A DNA stretch of 64,000 nt, from positions 116,735-180,734 of the forward strand of contig DCAE01000047.1 in NCBI GenBank assembly GCA_002311385.1, written 5' to 3'. The DNA is from Dehalococcoidia bacterium UBA1141 (GTDB lineage: Bacteria > Chloroflexota > Dehalococcoidia > Lucifugimonadales > UBA3495). This document shows positions 1 through 9,500 of this stretch, piece by piece. Each line of letters begins with the position of its first letter. Position 1 is the stretch's first letter. The notes beneath the pieces are model-generated. The model searched no databases and had not been told where the DNA came from. It was given only the letters and a program-made list of their open reading frames with translations. The translations under genes and the position numbers were made by a program.

Positions 1-25
1 AAAACAACATCAACAAGAGGTGTGT

Positions 26-763
26 ATGGTCACAACAACAGCGAATATCCAGTCCGAATCCATCCGGTACGCCAGCCAGGACGGCACTCAGATTGATGCC
101 TACATAAGCCAACCCGCCATACCGGGCAAGTATCCGGGCGTCATCGTTGCCATGGAAGGAATGGGTCTTGAAGACCACATGAAGGAACTAACCCGGCGTT
201 TTGCGGAACAAGGCTACATCGCGATTGTTCCCGACCTCTACACCCGGGAAGGAAGACCCGCTCCCGAAAAAGTGCTGGAAACTCTCTTCGCCGTGCCCGA
301 TTCTCAGACTATGGCAGACTTGGAGGGAGCCACCCTTCATCTGAAGAATCACGCCCACGCTAACGGCAAGGTGGGGATTATCGGTTTTTGCTCCGGTGGC
401 CGGTACACTCTCATGTTCGCTTGCACCAGCGGGAACGTAGACGCCGCCGTGGACTCCGCCGGCGGGCACATTATCCCAGACGAACTTACCGAGTCCCGCC
501 CGGTGGCAACCATCGACATGGTGGCCAACCTGGCCTGTCCCTTGCTGGCTCTCTTCGGGGAGGAAGATGGCAACCCATCACCAGCCCACGCAACGCGTCT
601 AGTTGAAGAATTGGACAAGCATGGCAAGACCTACGAGTACAAGATGTATGCCAACGCTGGCCACGCTTTCTTCGCCGACTACCGGCCCAGCTACCGCGCT
701 GCCCCAGCTCAAGACATGTGGCACCGAGTCTTGCTGTTCTACGAAAAGTACCTCACAAGCTAG
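26..763 (+). CDS. Dienelactone hydrolase family protein
   Basis: This is an alpha/beta hydrolase of the dienelactone hydrolase family, which opens lactone or ester bonds in ring-cleavage products. The nucleophile elbow reads G-F-C-S-G-G with Cys122. Asp181 (in G-E-E-D-G) and His213 (in A-G-H-A-F) are well placed to complete a Cys-Asp-His triad. The length of 245 residues is normal. I chose the ATG at 26 because AGAGG lies 5 nt upstream; the in-frame GTG at 20 has no room for a site. A cupin gene follows on the same strand about 80 nt downstream, so the two may be co-transcribed. The true substrate cannot be read from the sequence. Confidence 0.9.
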   Translation: MVTTTANIQSESIRYASQDGTQIDAYISQPAIPGKYPGVIVAMEGMGLEDHMKELTRRFAEQGYIAIVPDLYTREGRPAPEKVLETLFAVPDSQTMADLEGATLHLKNHAHANGKVGIIGFCSGGRYTLMFACTSGNVDAAVDSAGGHIIPDELTESRPVATIDMVANLACPLLALFGEEDGNPSPAHATRLVEELDKHGKTYEYKMYANAGHAFFADYRPSYRAAPAQDMWHRVLLFYEKYLTS

Positions 764-841
764 GACTTAGAAAATTAGGCCTTAGAGAGGGTCACACATC
801 GTTATTCCATCAGAGATAACTTGATAATCGGGAGCAGAACT

Positions 842-1195
842 ATGCCTATCATTCATTATTCCGACGCAGAGTCCAGCGAAGGCTATCCGGGGGTCACCAG
901 AGCCGTCTTGGTGGACGACCGTAACGGTGCTCATTCCCTATACATCGGCCACTTGGAAATCGCACCGGGGGGAACCGTCTCCACCCATATTCACCCCGAC
1001 ACGGAAGAAGCCATGGTCATCGTGGAAGGGAATTTGGAAGCGATTTTAGGCGATGAGGTAGTGACCTTGGGGCCGGGAGACACTGTGCTGGCCCCAGCCG
1101 GTATAAAACACGGCTTCGTCAACCGTACCCAGTCCAAGGCGACCTTGGTGGCCGCCTTCCCAAAGACCAGTTTTGAGCGGGTAATGGTGGACTAG
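842..1195 (+). CDS. Cupin domain protein
   Basis: This is a 117-residue single-domain cupin. The first cupin motif is visible as the H-I-H-P-D-T-E-E stretch around residue 50, with the conserved glycine later in the G-P-G-D-T-V segment, and a later H-G-F supplies the remaining histidine. Such proteins bind a metal and act as small oxygenases, isomerases or sensors; the exact role here is unknown. The ATG at 842 follows a GGGAG site, whereas the in-frame TTG at 821 does not. It ends 8 nt before the convergent aminotransferase gene. Confidence 0.85.
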   Translation: MPIIHYSDAESSEGYPGVTRAVLVDDRNGAHSLYIGHLEIAPGGTVSTHIHPDTEEAMVIVEGNLEAILGDEVVTLGPGDTVLAPAGIKHGFVNRTQSKATLVAAFPKTSFERVMVD

Positions 1196-1202
1196 CCCCG
1201 GC

Positions 1203-2363
1203 TTATACCAACCTTTTTAATGCTTCGACCACCTGCTCAACCTCTTCCTCTGTATTGAAGAAATGCAGAGAAATCCGAAGCCCTGGTGGGAAACTGACCT
1301 GGCGGCAGACGATGCGGTGCTCCTGCCACAACCGGTTCACGGCCTCTTCCGGGGTCATGCCATCGACGGTTAAAGAGACCAGCCCTGTGGAGTCCTGCCG
1401 GTCCATGGGCGAGAGCAGATTGATTCCGGGAACGTCAACCAGGGCCTGCTTCAATATGGTAGAGAGGTCCAGGTCTCGCTCTTCAATTGCCGCAACCCCA
1501 GGGTCGTTCACGAACCTGATGGCCTCCAAAGCGCCCGCCTGTAGTGCGACGCTGGTAGAAGTTAGAAGAAACTTGTCCATGCTCTCCACATTGGGCTCAA
1601 AACCGTAAGGGTTCCCCGGCGACAGAGACGACCGGCCCGCCACGAAGGTGGGTTGCACTTGGCTAATCAGGTCCTGCCTGATGTACAGGGCTCCCACGCC
1701 TTCCGGCCCCAAAAGCCATTTTTGCCCAGGAATCGAGTAGAAATCGCAGTCCAAGTCCTTCATGTCCAAGGCTATGTGTCCGGCCGACTGGGCGCCATCC
1801 AGCAGCATAAATATTTCCCGGCTCTTGGTAAGCTGCCTTATCTCTTTCACTGGCATCCGCAAACCGGTGGAGTACTCCACGTGACTGAGAAAGACCATCT
1901 TGGTGCGGTCGGTAATCGCATCAGATATTTTTTCTAAGATGCTCTCCCGGTTCTCGTTGGGGTTAAACTGCAAGACCTTTACCACGGCGCCGTGGCGGTG
2001 CTGCTGATAGTAGCTGGGAATCAGGACCGAGCTGTGTTCCAGATCGCAGGTGATTATCTCGTCCCCCTCCTCCCAGGTAAGCCCGTTCATCACGATATTT
2101 AAGCCTTCCGTGGTGTTGCGGGTGACGCAAAGCTCGTCCACCGAAGCATTTATCAAATCGGCCATGGCTGTTTTGATGTTGGCCTGAATGTCCCTGCCGG
2201 CCTGATAGACCTCGGAAGTGGTTGGACCTTGATTCATCTCCAAATCCAACCGGTCTTTGATTGCCTTTACCACAGAGAAGGGTGATGGGCCGGACCAACC
2301 GGTGTTAACGTAGGTCATGTTCTGGCACACCGGTATTTGTTCTCGTATCTTCAGGACATCCAT
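1203..2363 (-). CDS. Class V aminotransferase (cysteine desulfurase / isopenicillin-N epimerase-like)
   Basis: This is a fold-type I PLP enzyme of 386 residues. It shows R-N-T-T-E-G-L-N for phosphate binding, D-G-A-Q-S-A-G with the PLP-binding Asp, and P-G-Q-K-W-L with the Schiff-base lysine. There is no clear mobile cysteine loop as in IscS, so the isopenicillin-N epimerase-like or selenocysteine lyase-like branch fits better than a dedicated sulfur donor. The start at 2363 has GGGAG 8 nt upstream; a longer frame to 2408 would run towards the hairpin at 2413-2448 and lacks a site. It converges with the cupin gene. Confidence 0.85.
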   Translation of the reverse strand: MDVLKIREQIPVCQNMTYVNTGWSGPSPFSVVKAIKDRLDLEMNQGPTTSEVYQAGRDIQANIKTAMADLINASVDELCVTRNTTEGLNIVMNGLTWEEGDEIITCDLEHSSVLIPSYYQQHRHGAVVKVLQFNPNENRESILEKISDAITDRTKMVFLSHVEYSTGLRMPVKEIRQLTKSREIFMLLDGAQSAGHIALDMKDLDCDFYSIPGQKWLLGPEGVGALYIRQDLISQVQPTFVAGRSSLSPGNPYGFEPNVESMDKFLLTSTSVALQAGALEAIRFVNDPGVAAIEERDLDLSTILKQALVDVPGINLLSPMDRQDSTGLVSLTVDGMTPEEAVNRLWQEHRIVCRQVSFPPGLRISLHFFNTEEEVEQVVEALKRLV

Positions 2364-2412
2364 GTTTCTAGCTCCCAAATTTCGCCAAATATCCGAGCCA
2401 ATCAACAAAACT

Positions 2413-2448
2413 AAAATCCCCCTTGCCCTATTGGGATTGGGGGATTTT
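2413..2448 (-). terminator. Hairpin with perfect 10-bp stem, probable terminator
   Basis: AAAATCCCCC and GGGGGATTTT form a perfect inverted repeat around a 16-nt loop. Read on the minus strand it lies 50 nt after the NIPSNAP stop codon and runs into T-rich sequence, so it could end that transcript before the aminotransferase gene. The sequence resembles the CCCC-TTT palindromes at 7421 and 30476. Confidence 0.55.
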
Positions 2449-2497
2449 GGTCTGACCTAGTTGGTTCCGTGTCACCAGGGTGACGCAACCAAAGCGC

Positions 2498-3151
2498 TTA
2501 TCTGGGTGAGTAGGGCGTTAACCGCATGATGGAATGTCGGCTTTCCCGTACCAGCGCGCCGTCTTCTTCCGACTTTGCTCGCGCTTTTTGCCATTCCGGG
2601 TCAGCGCCGAAGGCCGCCCATCCCTTTTCACGGGCACCTACGTCGTCGTAGCCCAGCATGTATACCAGCCGGTTGCTGGTGCCCACAGACTCGGTCCAGT
2701 AAGCGACGTTCTCTATGCCATGCTTCTCGAACAGACCCATGGTGTGATTGGAGAATCGATTGTGGAGAGCGGGCAATTTACCCGGCATTGCGTCATATAC
2801 CCGCAGTTCCTGCACCTTGGAGGACAACTGGGGCTCGGGTGAATAGGGTGTGGTTTCCAAAATCGTGTTGTAGACAGAAGCCACCAACGGGCCCTCGGCT
2901 TCGGTCTCGGCAAACGCAGCGATCCGGCCTTGATCGGCCCTAAATGCCGCCCATTTCTTGTCCCGGTCACCCATGTCGTCAAAGGTCAGGATGTAGGTCA
3001 TTTGATTGCTTATGCCAATCTCATCGGTCCAGAACCCCATCATCCCGATATCGTATTGATTGAAATAATCAATTGTGATGTTGGCGAAGCGGTCATTGAT
3101 TGCTCCAAGTTTTCCCGGTACGGCGGTATAGATTCGGTTCTCGTAAATCAT
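2498..3151 (-). CDS. NIPSNAP family protein, two tandem domains
   Basis: This 217-residue protein has two copies of the NIPSNAP ferredoxin-like fold (about residues 1-105 and 108-215). Both begin with an R-x-Y-x-A-x-P-G-K-L core and share a Y-I/M-L-x-x-D-D-M/V segment followed by W-A-A-F. The family is structurally related to dimeric alpha/beta-barrel monooxygenases and EthD, but its biochemical role is unsettled. The ATG at 3151 follows GAGGTG. It lies just downstream of the VOC gene on the same strand, 51 nt apart, consistent with a two-gene unit that the 2413 hairpin may terminate. Confidence 0.85.
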   Translation of the reverse strand: MIYENRIYTAVPGKLGAINDRFANITIDYFNQYDIGMMGFWTDEIGISNQMTYILTFDDMGDRDKKWAAFRADQGRIAAFAETEAEGPLVASVYNTILETTPYSPEPQLSSKVQELRVYDAMPGKLPALHNRFSNHTMGLFEKHGIENVAYWTESVGTSNRLVYMLGYDDVGAREKGWAAFGADPEWQKARAKSEEDGALVRESRHSIMRLTPYSPR

Positions 3152-3202
3152 CTAGCACCTCATTTTCGTGTTTCAGGTTCTCGCCCAAATGCCAGGCGGG
3201 TC

Positions 3203-3562
3203 TTATTTTTCCATCTCCAGGACTTCTAGTTGGACTCCCTGAGGACCTTCAAAGAAGCAGACCCTCCGGCCATTGCCGACCACGGTCTCCTCTAAAATGC
3301 GGGCGCCGCTCTTTTTAAGATTGGCGACCACATTGTCCAAATCATCGGTGTCGATGGCGATATGCTCAATCCCGTAAACTTGGTCCCGAGTTTGGGATTC
3401 AATATGCTTGGTGACATTCACGGTGAGCCCGTGCAAATCGAGGCGGAACCCGCTGTCACCGGCTTTACCCACAATCTTCGCGTCCAAGCTATCGACATAG
3501 AACTGAGCTGTCTTCTCGGGATCCGGGGTCTTCAGATGGATGTGGTTCATCTTGAAAGCCAT
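3203..3562 (-). CDS. VOC family (glyoxalase/bleomycin resistance-like) protein
   Basis: This 119-residue protein has the paired beta-alpha-beta-beta-beta modules of the vicinal oxygen chelate fold. It starts N-H-I-H-L-K-T-P-D, the typical first strand with a metal-binding His, and ends with a strand containing G-V-Q-L-E-V-L-E where the last metal-binding Glu sits. Members are lyases, isomerases or ring-cleaving dioxygenases; the substrate here is unknown. GAGGTG lies 4 nt before the ATG at 3562. The gene is upstream of the NIPSNAP gene on the same strand. Confidence 0.85.
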   Translation of the reverse strand: MAFKMNHIHLKTPDPEKTAQFYVDSLDAKIVGKAGDSGFRLDLHGLTVNVTKHIESQTRDQVYGIEHIAIDTDDLDNVVANLKKSGARILEETVVGNGRRVCFFEGPQGVQLEVLEMEK

Positions 3563-3759
3563 AATGCACCTCGCAATTTTATGGACTTGCCGCGTCGGTC
3601 AATCCAGCATCACACGTCCGCCAAGCCGATAATCAAGGTCAGATTGGCCCCGGCTGGCGACTAGGGGAGAATAATCCAACGGCAGTCTCTAGTCAAGCAC
3701 GCTATTGTCCCGGAGCCAACGCCGGACCCAGGTGACCAAACTCCTCCCCATCGCCTATC

Positions 3760-3774
3760 GATTCGTACTATAAT
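3760..3774 (+). promoter_or_regulatory. Candidate -10 region (GATTCGTACTATAAT) of first SMP-30 gene
   Basis: A perfect TATAAT hexamer lies 83 nt before the start codon of the first lactonase. The surrounding 15 bases recur with two changes at 4821-4835, 85 nt before the second lactonase, so the promoter seems to have been duplicated with the gene. I see no convincing -35 box. Confidence 0.5.
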
Positions 3775-3856
3775 CTCCCCCAGATTAACTTGGGCCGGCT
3801 CTCCGGCCCCGAGTCACCCGTAATCAAATCCCATCAACAAATAACGGAGGGACATT

Positions 3857-4759
3857 ATGCCAATCGAAAAACTAGCGCCGGAGATGGACGGCATCGTTTC
3901 GGCCAACCAAGAAGTCGAAGATTTGGGCGCAGGCTTCGGCGGGGAAATGGGCGTTGCCGAAGGACCGGTCTGGTGGAAGGAAGGCGGTTATCTGCTATTT
4001 AGCGATATCCATGCCAACCAACGAATGAAGTATGCGCAAGGTGAAGGCGTCAGCGTTTTTAGCGAACCGACAAACCGGGCCAACGGCCTTACCCGAGACC
4101 TGCAAGGCCGTCTGATTGCCGCCGAGCACGACTCCAGGCGCGTCACTCGCCAAGAGCACGACGGCAGCATTACCGTAATTGCCAGCAGCTACAAAGGCAG
4201 ACAGTTAAATAGGCCCAACGACGTTATCGTCAAGTCCGATGGTTGCATCTACTTCACCGACCCTTGGTCGATACAACATCCTCAGGAACAATGGGACCTG
4301 GAGTTCTCCGGCGTCTACCGGGTCACCCCTGACTTGGGCAGGCTCACCTTGCTGATTAACGACTTCGTGCTCCCCAACGGTCTGGCATTCTCCCCGGACG
4401 AGAGCGTGCTGTACATCAACGACTCTCGCCGCGGCCACATCCGCGCCTGGGACTTATTACCCACGGGAGCATTAGCCTTGGGTACGGGCCGGATTTTCGC
4501 CGACCTCAGAGGGGACCGAGAGGGCATACCCGACGGCATGAAGGTGGACGTAGAAGGCAACGTTTATTGCGGGGGCGCAGGCGGCGTCTGGGTGATGGAC
4601 CCATCAGGGAAAGCTCTAGGCATAATCGTCCACGGGAAATCAGCGACCACGAACATAGCCTGGGGCGACGATGATTGGAAGACGCTCTACATCACCTCCA
4701 GAAATGAGCTCATGCGGATCAAATTAAACATCGCAGGTATACCGGTGCCCGCCGCCTAA
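3857..4759 (+). CDS. SMP-30/gluconolactonase/LRE family protein, copy 1
   Basis: This is a six-bladed beta-propeller lactonase of 300 residues. The three usual metal ligands are visible: Glu in A-E-G-P-V-W-W (about residue 36), Asn in R-P-N-D-V (about 122) and Asp in P-D-G-M-K-V-D (about 223). It probably hydrolyses a sugar-derived or other lactone in the cytoplasm. GGAGGG precedes the ATG. A paralogue lies directly downstream at 4920 with about four-fifths identical residues by eye. Stretches near 4440-4620 are nearly identical even at the DNA level, suggesting recent duplication or gene conversion. Confidence 0.88.
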   Translation: MPIEKLAPEMDGIVSANQEVEDLGAGFGGEMGVAEGPVWWKEGGYLLFSDIHANQRMKYAQGEGVSVFSEPTNRANGLTRDLQGRLIAAEHDSRRVTRQEHDGSITVIASSYKGRQLNRPNDVIVKSDGCIYFTDPWSIQHPQEQWDLEFSGVYRVTPDLGRLTLLINDFVLPNGLAFSPDESVLYINDSRRGHIRAWDLLPTGALALGTGRIFADLRGDREGIPDGMKVDVEGNVYCGGAGGVWVMDPSGKALGIIVHGKSATTNIAWGDDDWKTLYITSRNELMRIKLNIAGIPVPAA

Positions 4760-4820
4760 CAGTTTGACCGCTCGCCAGGGCTGGCGAACAGTAGCCAATC
4801 GAGATTAAACGGCGCATGCT

Positions 4821-4835
4821 GATTCGTAATACAAT
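4821..4835 (+). promoter_or_regulatory. Candidate -10 region (GATTCGTAATACAAT) of second SMP-30 gene
   Basis: These 15 bases match the TATAAT-containing segment at 3760-3774 at 13 of 15 positions and sit at almost the same distance from the downstream start codon. This argues that each lactonase copy carries its own promoter rather than sharing one transcript. Confidence 0.45.
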
Positions 4836-4919
4836 CCCCTCCGGGTTATCTCGAACCCATGGTGGGTTCCCGAGGTACCGGTAGCTAATAGAGAGTTAAC
4901 AGATTGACGGAGGAACCAA

Positions 4920-5825
4920 ATGCCCATTGAAAAATCAGCGCCTGAAATGGACCGCATCGTCGGGGCGAATCAAGAGATCGAAGAACTGGGTAGCGGCTAC
5001 GGTGGCGACCAAGGCCCCGCTGAAGGACCTCTGTGGTGGAAGGACGATGGTGGTTATCTGCTTTTTAGCGATATCCACAACAACCGGCGGATGAAGTGGG
5101 CTGCCGGAGAGGGCGTTACCCTCTTCAAAGAGCCGACCAACCGGGCCAACGGCCTCACTCGGGACCTGCAAGGCCGCTTGATTGCTTGCGAGCACGACGC
5201 TCGGCGGATAACGCGGACTGAACACGACGGCAGCACCACCGTCATCGCCAATAGCTATAAGGGGAGGCAACTCAACCGGCCGAACGACGTGGTGGTCAAA
5301 TCCGACGGTTGCATATACTTTACCGATCCGTGGACCATGCCTTGGCCTCAAGACCAGTGGGACTTGGAGTTCTCCGGTGTCTACCGGATTACCCCGGATT
5401 TGGGCAGGATGACTCTGCTGGTCAACGACTTTGTGATTCCTAACGGTTTGGCCTTTAACCTTGACGAAACGGTCCTCTACGTCAACGATTCCCGCCGGGG
5501 CCACATCCGGGCTTGGGACTTATTGCCCACCGGCGCATTAGCCTTGGGTACGGGCCGGATATTCGCCGACCTCAGAGGAGACCGACCCGGCGTGCCCGAC
5601 GGGATGAAGGTGGACGTGGAGGGCAACGTTTATTGCGGCGGCGCAGGCGGTGTCTGGGTCATGGACCCCAGCGGTAAACTGCTGGGCATAATCGTCCACG
5701 GGAAAGCGGCGACAACGAACATCGCTTGGGGCGATGATGATTGGAAGAGTCTCTATATAACGTCCAGAAACGAGCTCATGCGAATCAAGCTAAACATTCC
5801 GGGCATGCCGGTGCCCTCCGCCTAG
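4920..5825 (+). CDS. SMP-30/gluconolactonase/LRE family protein, copy 2
   Basis: This 301-residue protein is the tandem paralogue of the gene at 3857 and keeps the same three metal ligands (Glu in A-E-G-P-L-W-W, Asn in R-P-N-D-V, Asp in P-D-G-M-K-V-D). Differences cluster in the first 60 residues and around residues 140-180, regions that line the active-site mouth in this fold, so substrate preference may differ. GGAGG precedes the ATG. The carboxymuconolactone decarboxylase-like gene follows 66 nt later, consistent with a role in aromatic or lactone breakdown. Confidence 0.88.
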   Translation: MPIEKSAPEMDRIVGANQEIEELGSGYGGDQGPAEGPLWWKDDGGYLLFSDIHNNRRMKWAAGEGVTLFKEPTNRANGLTRDLQGRLIACEHDARRITRTEHDGSTTVIANSYKGRQLNRPNDVVVKSDGCIYFTDPWTMPWPQDQWDLEFSGVYRITPDLGRMTLLVNDFVIPNGLAFNLDETVLYVNDSRRGHIRAWDLLPTGALALGTGRIFADLRGDRPGVPDGMKVDVEGNVYCGGAGGVWVMDPSGKLLGIIVHGKAATTNIAWGDDDWKSLYITSRNELMRIKLNIPGMPVPSA

Positions 5826-5891
5826 CCCGGTGCCAGCAAACTTAGACGATAAACCGATTAAAACATTGACGCTTATAACGGAGGAATCAAG

Positions 5892-6440
5892 ATGGCCCGA
5901 TTGCCAAACCTAGAGAGAGACCAACTCAAGGCCGAAGACCAGAAATATTACGATGAGATAGCGGGCAGCCGGGGGAGCATCAGAGGCCCCTACGGTGTAA
6001 TGCTCCACAGCCCCGACGTTGCGGCCAGAGTGGCCCACACCGGGGCCTACGTGCGCTTCGACTTCACCATGCCCGAGTCTCTGAAAGAAACCGTGATTAT
6101 CACGGCGGCCGCCCACCAGAAATCCCAATACGAATTCGCTGCCCATGCTCGTTTGGCCAGGCAGGCAGGCGTGTCGGACGCAACTATCAAGGCCATCGCA
6201 GACGGTACCGCCCCCAACGGCCTGACCGGCGACGAAGAGCTGCTGGTGCGCTACACCACTGAACTGCTCCAAGACAAGAAAATCACCGACGCGACCTTCA
6301 ACGCCGTTCAGGAGAAATGGGGCGTTCGGGGAGTGGTGGACGTGACCACGCTGATTGGCCACTACCTGCTGGTCGCCCAGATCCTAGCCGCCTTCGACGT
6401 TGACCTAGCCCCCGGCATGACCGCCGAGCTGCCGGTCTAA
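5892..6440 (+). CDS. Carboxymuconolactone decarboxylase family protein
   Basis: This 182-residue all-helical protein has the CMD/AhpD-like core (about residues 40-135) with the E-T-V-I-I-T-A-A-A segment followed by a conserved A-H-A-x-L-A helix. There is no C-x-x-C pair, so a peroxiredoxin-partner AhpD role is unlikely and a decarboxylase-like or unknown role is more plausible. GGAGG precedes the ATG. A paralogue of the same length lies at 49384-49932. It ends the run of plus-strand catabolic genes before the inverted repeat at 6501. Confidence 0.82.
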   Translation: MARLPNLERDQLKAEDQKYYDEIAGSRGSIRGPYGVMLHSPDVAARVAHTGAYVRFDFTMPESLKETVIITAAAHQKSQYEFAAHARLARQAGVSDATIKAIADGTAPNGLTGDEELLVRYTTELLQDKKITDATFNAVQEKWGVRGVVDVTTLIGHYLLVAQILAAFDVDLAPGMTAELPV

Positions 6441-6500
6441 CTATGCGCACTTAACAACGGAAAGGGCGCCGCATGAAAGCCCTCGCTAGTCTTGCCTCAA

Positions 6501-6582
6501 CCCTGTCATTCTGAGTGAAGCGAAGAATCTTTACGTTTGAACCAAGAGATTGTTCGGCGCTTCACTTCTCAGAATGACAGGG
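6501..6582. repeat. Dispersed inverted repeat, copy 1 (REP/MITE-like)
   Basis: The ends CCCTGTCATTCTGAG and CTCAGAATGACAGGG form a perfect 15-bp inverted repeat around 52 nt that is itself partly palindromic (GTGAAGCGAAGAATCT against a degraded reverse copy). Related copies are at 43416-43489 and 58282-58357. It lies in the gap between two convergent genes and encodes nothing. Confidence 0.85.
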
Positions 6583-6596
6583 TCGGGTGGGGGCCG

Positions 6597-9500
6597 TTAC
6601 ACCAGAGCGTCCCGCAGAATCTCCACCAAGTGCCGGGCTTTGCGCCCCGTGCCGTCCTCTATCTGCTGTCGACAAGACACTCCCGTCACCGCCAATTCCC
6701 AATCGTCGTCCTTGCCATTGACCGCCGGGAACAACGATTCTCCTCCAATGGTCATGGAGATGTCGTAATGCTCTTTCTCGAACCCGAAGGACCCGGCCAT
6801 GCCGCAACAACCGGCGTTTACCAACTCTACTTCCATCCCCGGTGGCAACCGGAGCGCTCCCATGGAACTGTCCGTGCCCGCCAGCGCTTTCTGATGGCAA
6901 TGAGCGTGGAAAAGCACTTTATTAGCCTTGTCCTCGAATTCCAAGGTCAAACGGCCCTCATCCTGGAGCTTCATCAGGAATTCTTCAATCATGAAAACGT
7001 GTTCCGCGACCTTGCGTGATTTGTCGTCTTGCAGCATCTCCGGGTACTCATCGCGGAAGGACAGGATGCAACTGGGCTCGCAACCCACGATGGCCACCCC
7101 CGCCTCAGCGTAGTGGTAGAGCAAGTCCACGTTATAGCGGGCGTGCTCGGCTGCTGCGCTCAACATTCCTTTGGAAATCATGGGACGGCCGCAACAGCCG
7201 GCGTTGGCCAATTCGACGTTGAATCCGGCAGCTTCCAAAAGCTCCACCGCCGCCTTCCCAACCTGAGGGTAGTTGTAATTCATGAACGTGTCATTAAACA
7301 GAACCACGGTCTGGACAGCTTGACCTTCGTTGTCTGCCGTCACGCCTTCACTTCTGGTTGCTGTCATACCTCCCCCCCTGTTTGCCGTCACACCTCCTTC
7401 TTTGGTCACCGTCATACCTCCCCCTTTCGTAAAGGGGTACTGAGAGGGATTTCCGCGCCCCCGCGATGCAAACCACTTGGGAAACGTCTCCCTCTGGAAG
7501 GCAGGTAGTTTCCGTTTTGGGTGAATGCCCAAGAACGTCGAAGCGAAGAAACGTCCCATGGGATTACTCGCCATCCAGTTGGAAAAAGGAGCGAACCTGC
7601 TCCCCAAACGGCTAATCCGGTTAATGTTTGCAAACACCTTGTTACGCAAAGGCCGGCCATTGACCTTGTAGTAGTTGTCTAGGAACTCGTACTTCAACTT
7701 GGCCATGTCCACACCTGAGTCGCACTCTGCTTTGCAAGCCTTGCACTCCAAGCAAAGGTCCATGGCATCGAAGAGTCGTTTGCTGGAGATGCTACCTTCC
7801 GGCAGCTTTCCCGATAGTGCGGCGCGGAGCAGGTTGGCCCGGCCTCTAGTGGAATGTTCTTCGTCCCGAGTTGCCACAAACGAAGGGCACATCGACCCGT
7901 CCAGCTTGCGGCAGGCACCCATGCCGTTGCACATCTCCACTGCGCCAGCGAAGTTGGCATCTATAGTGAAGTCTAGCGTGGTGGGTGGAGAGGTAGTTTG
8001 GTAATCCTCGCCGTAACGCAGATTGTCGGTCATGGGCGGGCAATCGATAATCTTGCCGGGATTCATGATTCCCTGGGGGTCGAAGGTCTGCTTGACCTCG
8101 CGGAACGCCTGGTACATCTGAGAGCCGAACATCTTCTCGGTCCAGACTCCTCTGACGATGCCATCGCCGTGTTCCCCGCTCATGGAGCCGCCGAACTCTT
8201 TCACTAGATCGCTAATCTCGTCTGAGATTGACACCATGGTCGCAACACCGGCCGAGTTTTTGAGACTGACCAAAGGCCGGATGTGCAAGCAACCAACGCT
8301 GGCATGACCATAATAAGCGGCTTGTGTTCCATGGTTTCGGACTATCTCGTCGAACCGCCGCACAAACTCTCCCAGTTTTTCCGGGTCCACCGCCGGGTCT
8401 TCGACGAAAGGCAACGGCTTGGCATCGCCGTGGAGGCTCATCAACAAACCCAGTCCCGCTTTACGCACGTTCCAGACGGCAGCTTGAGCACCCCGGTCCA
8501 GCAGGTTTACACAGGCGTAACCCAATCGCCGACGGACCATGTCCTCTTTCAGCGACTCCATTTTTTCTTTGAGTTCAGCTTCCGACTCTCCGTAGAACTC
8601 CACCGCCAATAAGGCTCCGGGGTCGCCTTCTATGAAGCTCATGCTGCGGGAGTGGCCCAATGATTCCCTCGAACGGTCCAGCAGAATCTTGTCCATCACC
8701 TCGACGGATGACGGGCCATGTTTCAGCACTTCCTTGGTTGCTTCGCTGGCTTCGATGATGCCCTTGAAATGGAGCACTGAAAGGGATGTCATGGTTGGGC
8801 GGGGCACCAAATTGACTTTGGCTTCGGTAACCACGCAAAGTGTGCCTTCCGAGCCCACAACCATCCGGGTCATATTAAATTTCTCATCGGTCAGGAACTC
8901 GTCCAGGTTGTACCCGCTGACCCGCCGGTTAATCTTGGGGTATCTGCTCTCTATCTCATCCCGGTTATCCCTGGCTATGCGGCGGATTCCCCGGTAGATG
9001 TCCGCTTCCAGGCCAGTCCCGCTAAGCTTCGTCTCCAGTTCGTCAGCGTCCAGTGTACGGAAGTGGGCGGTCGAACCGTCGGCCAAAACGGTAGAAACCT
9101 CTTGTATGTGGTCCAAGGTCTTGCCGTAGATAACCGAGTGAGCGCCGCAGGTGTTATTACCGATGCCGCCGCCAACGCAAGCCCGGTTTGAGGTTGTGGG
9201 GTCCGGCGCATACATCAATCCCTGGATGGCCACTTCTCTGTTGAGCTGATCCAAGACGATGCCCGGTTGCACACGTGCCCACTGCTGTTCCTGGTTAACC
9301 TCCAATACCTGGTTCAGATACTTGCTGAAATCAATGACGATAGCATGGTTCACGGTCTGGCCGGCCAGACTGGTGCCTCCGGCCCTGGGCAGAACCGGCA
9401 CGCCGCTTTCCTTAGCAATTTCCATGACCGCCCGGACGTCCTCGGCATTACGGGGGATTACCACACCCACCGGCTCCATCTGGTAGATGCTGGCGTCGGT

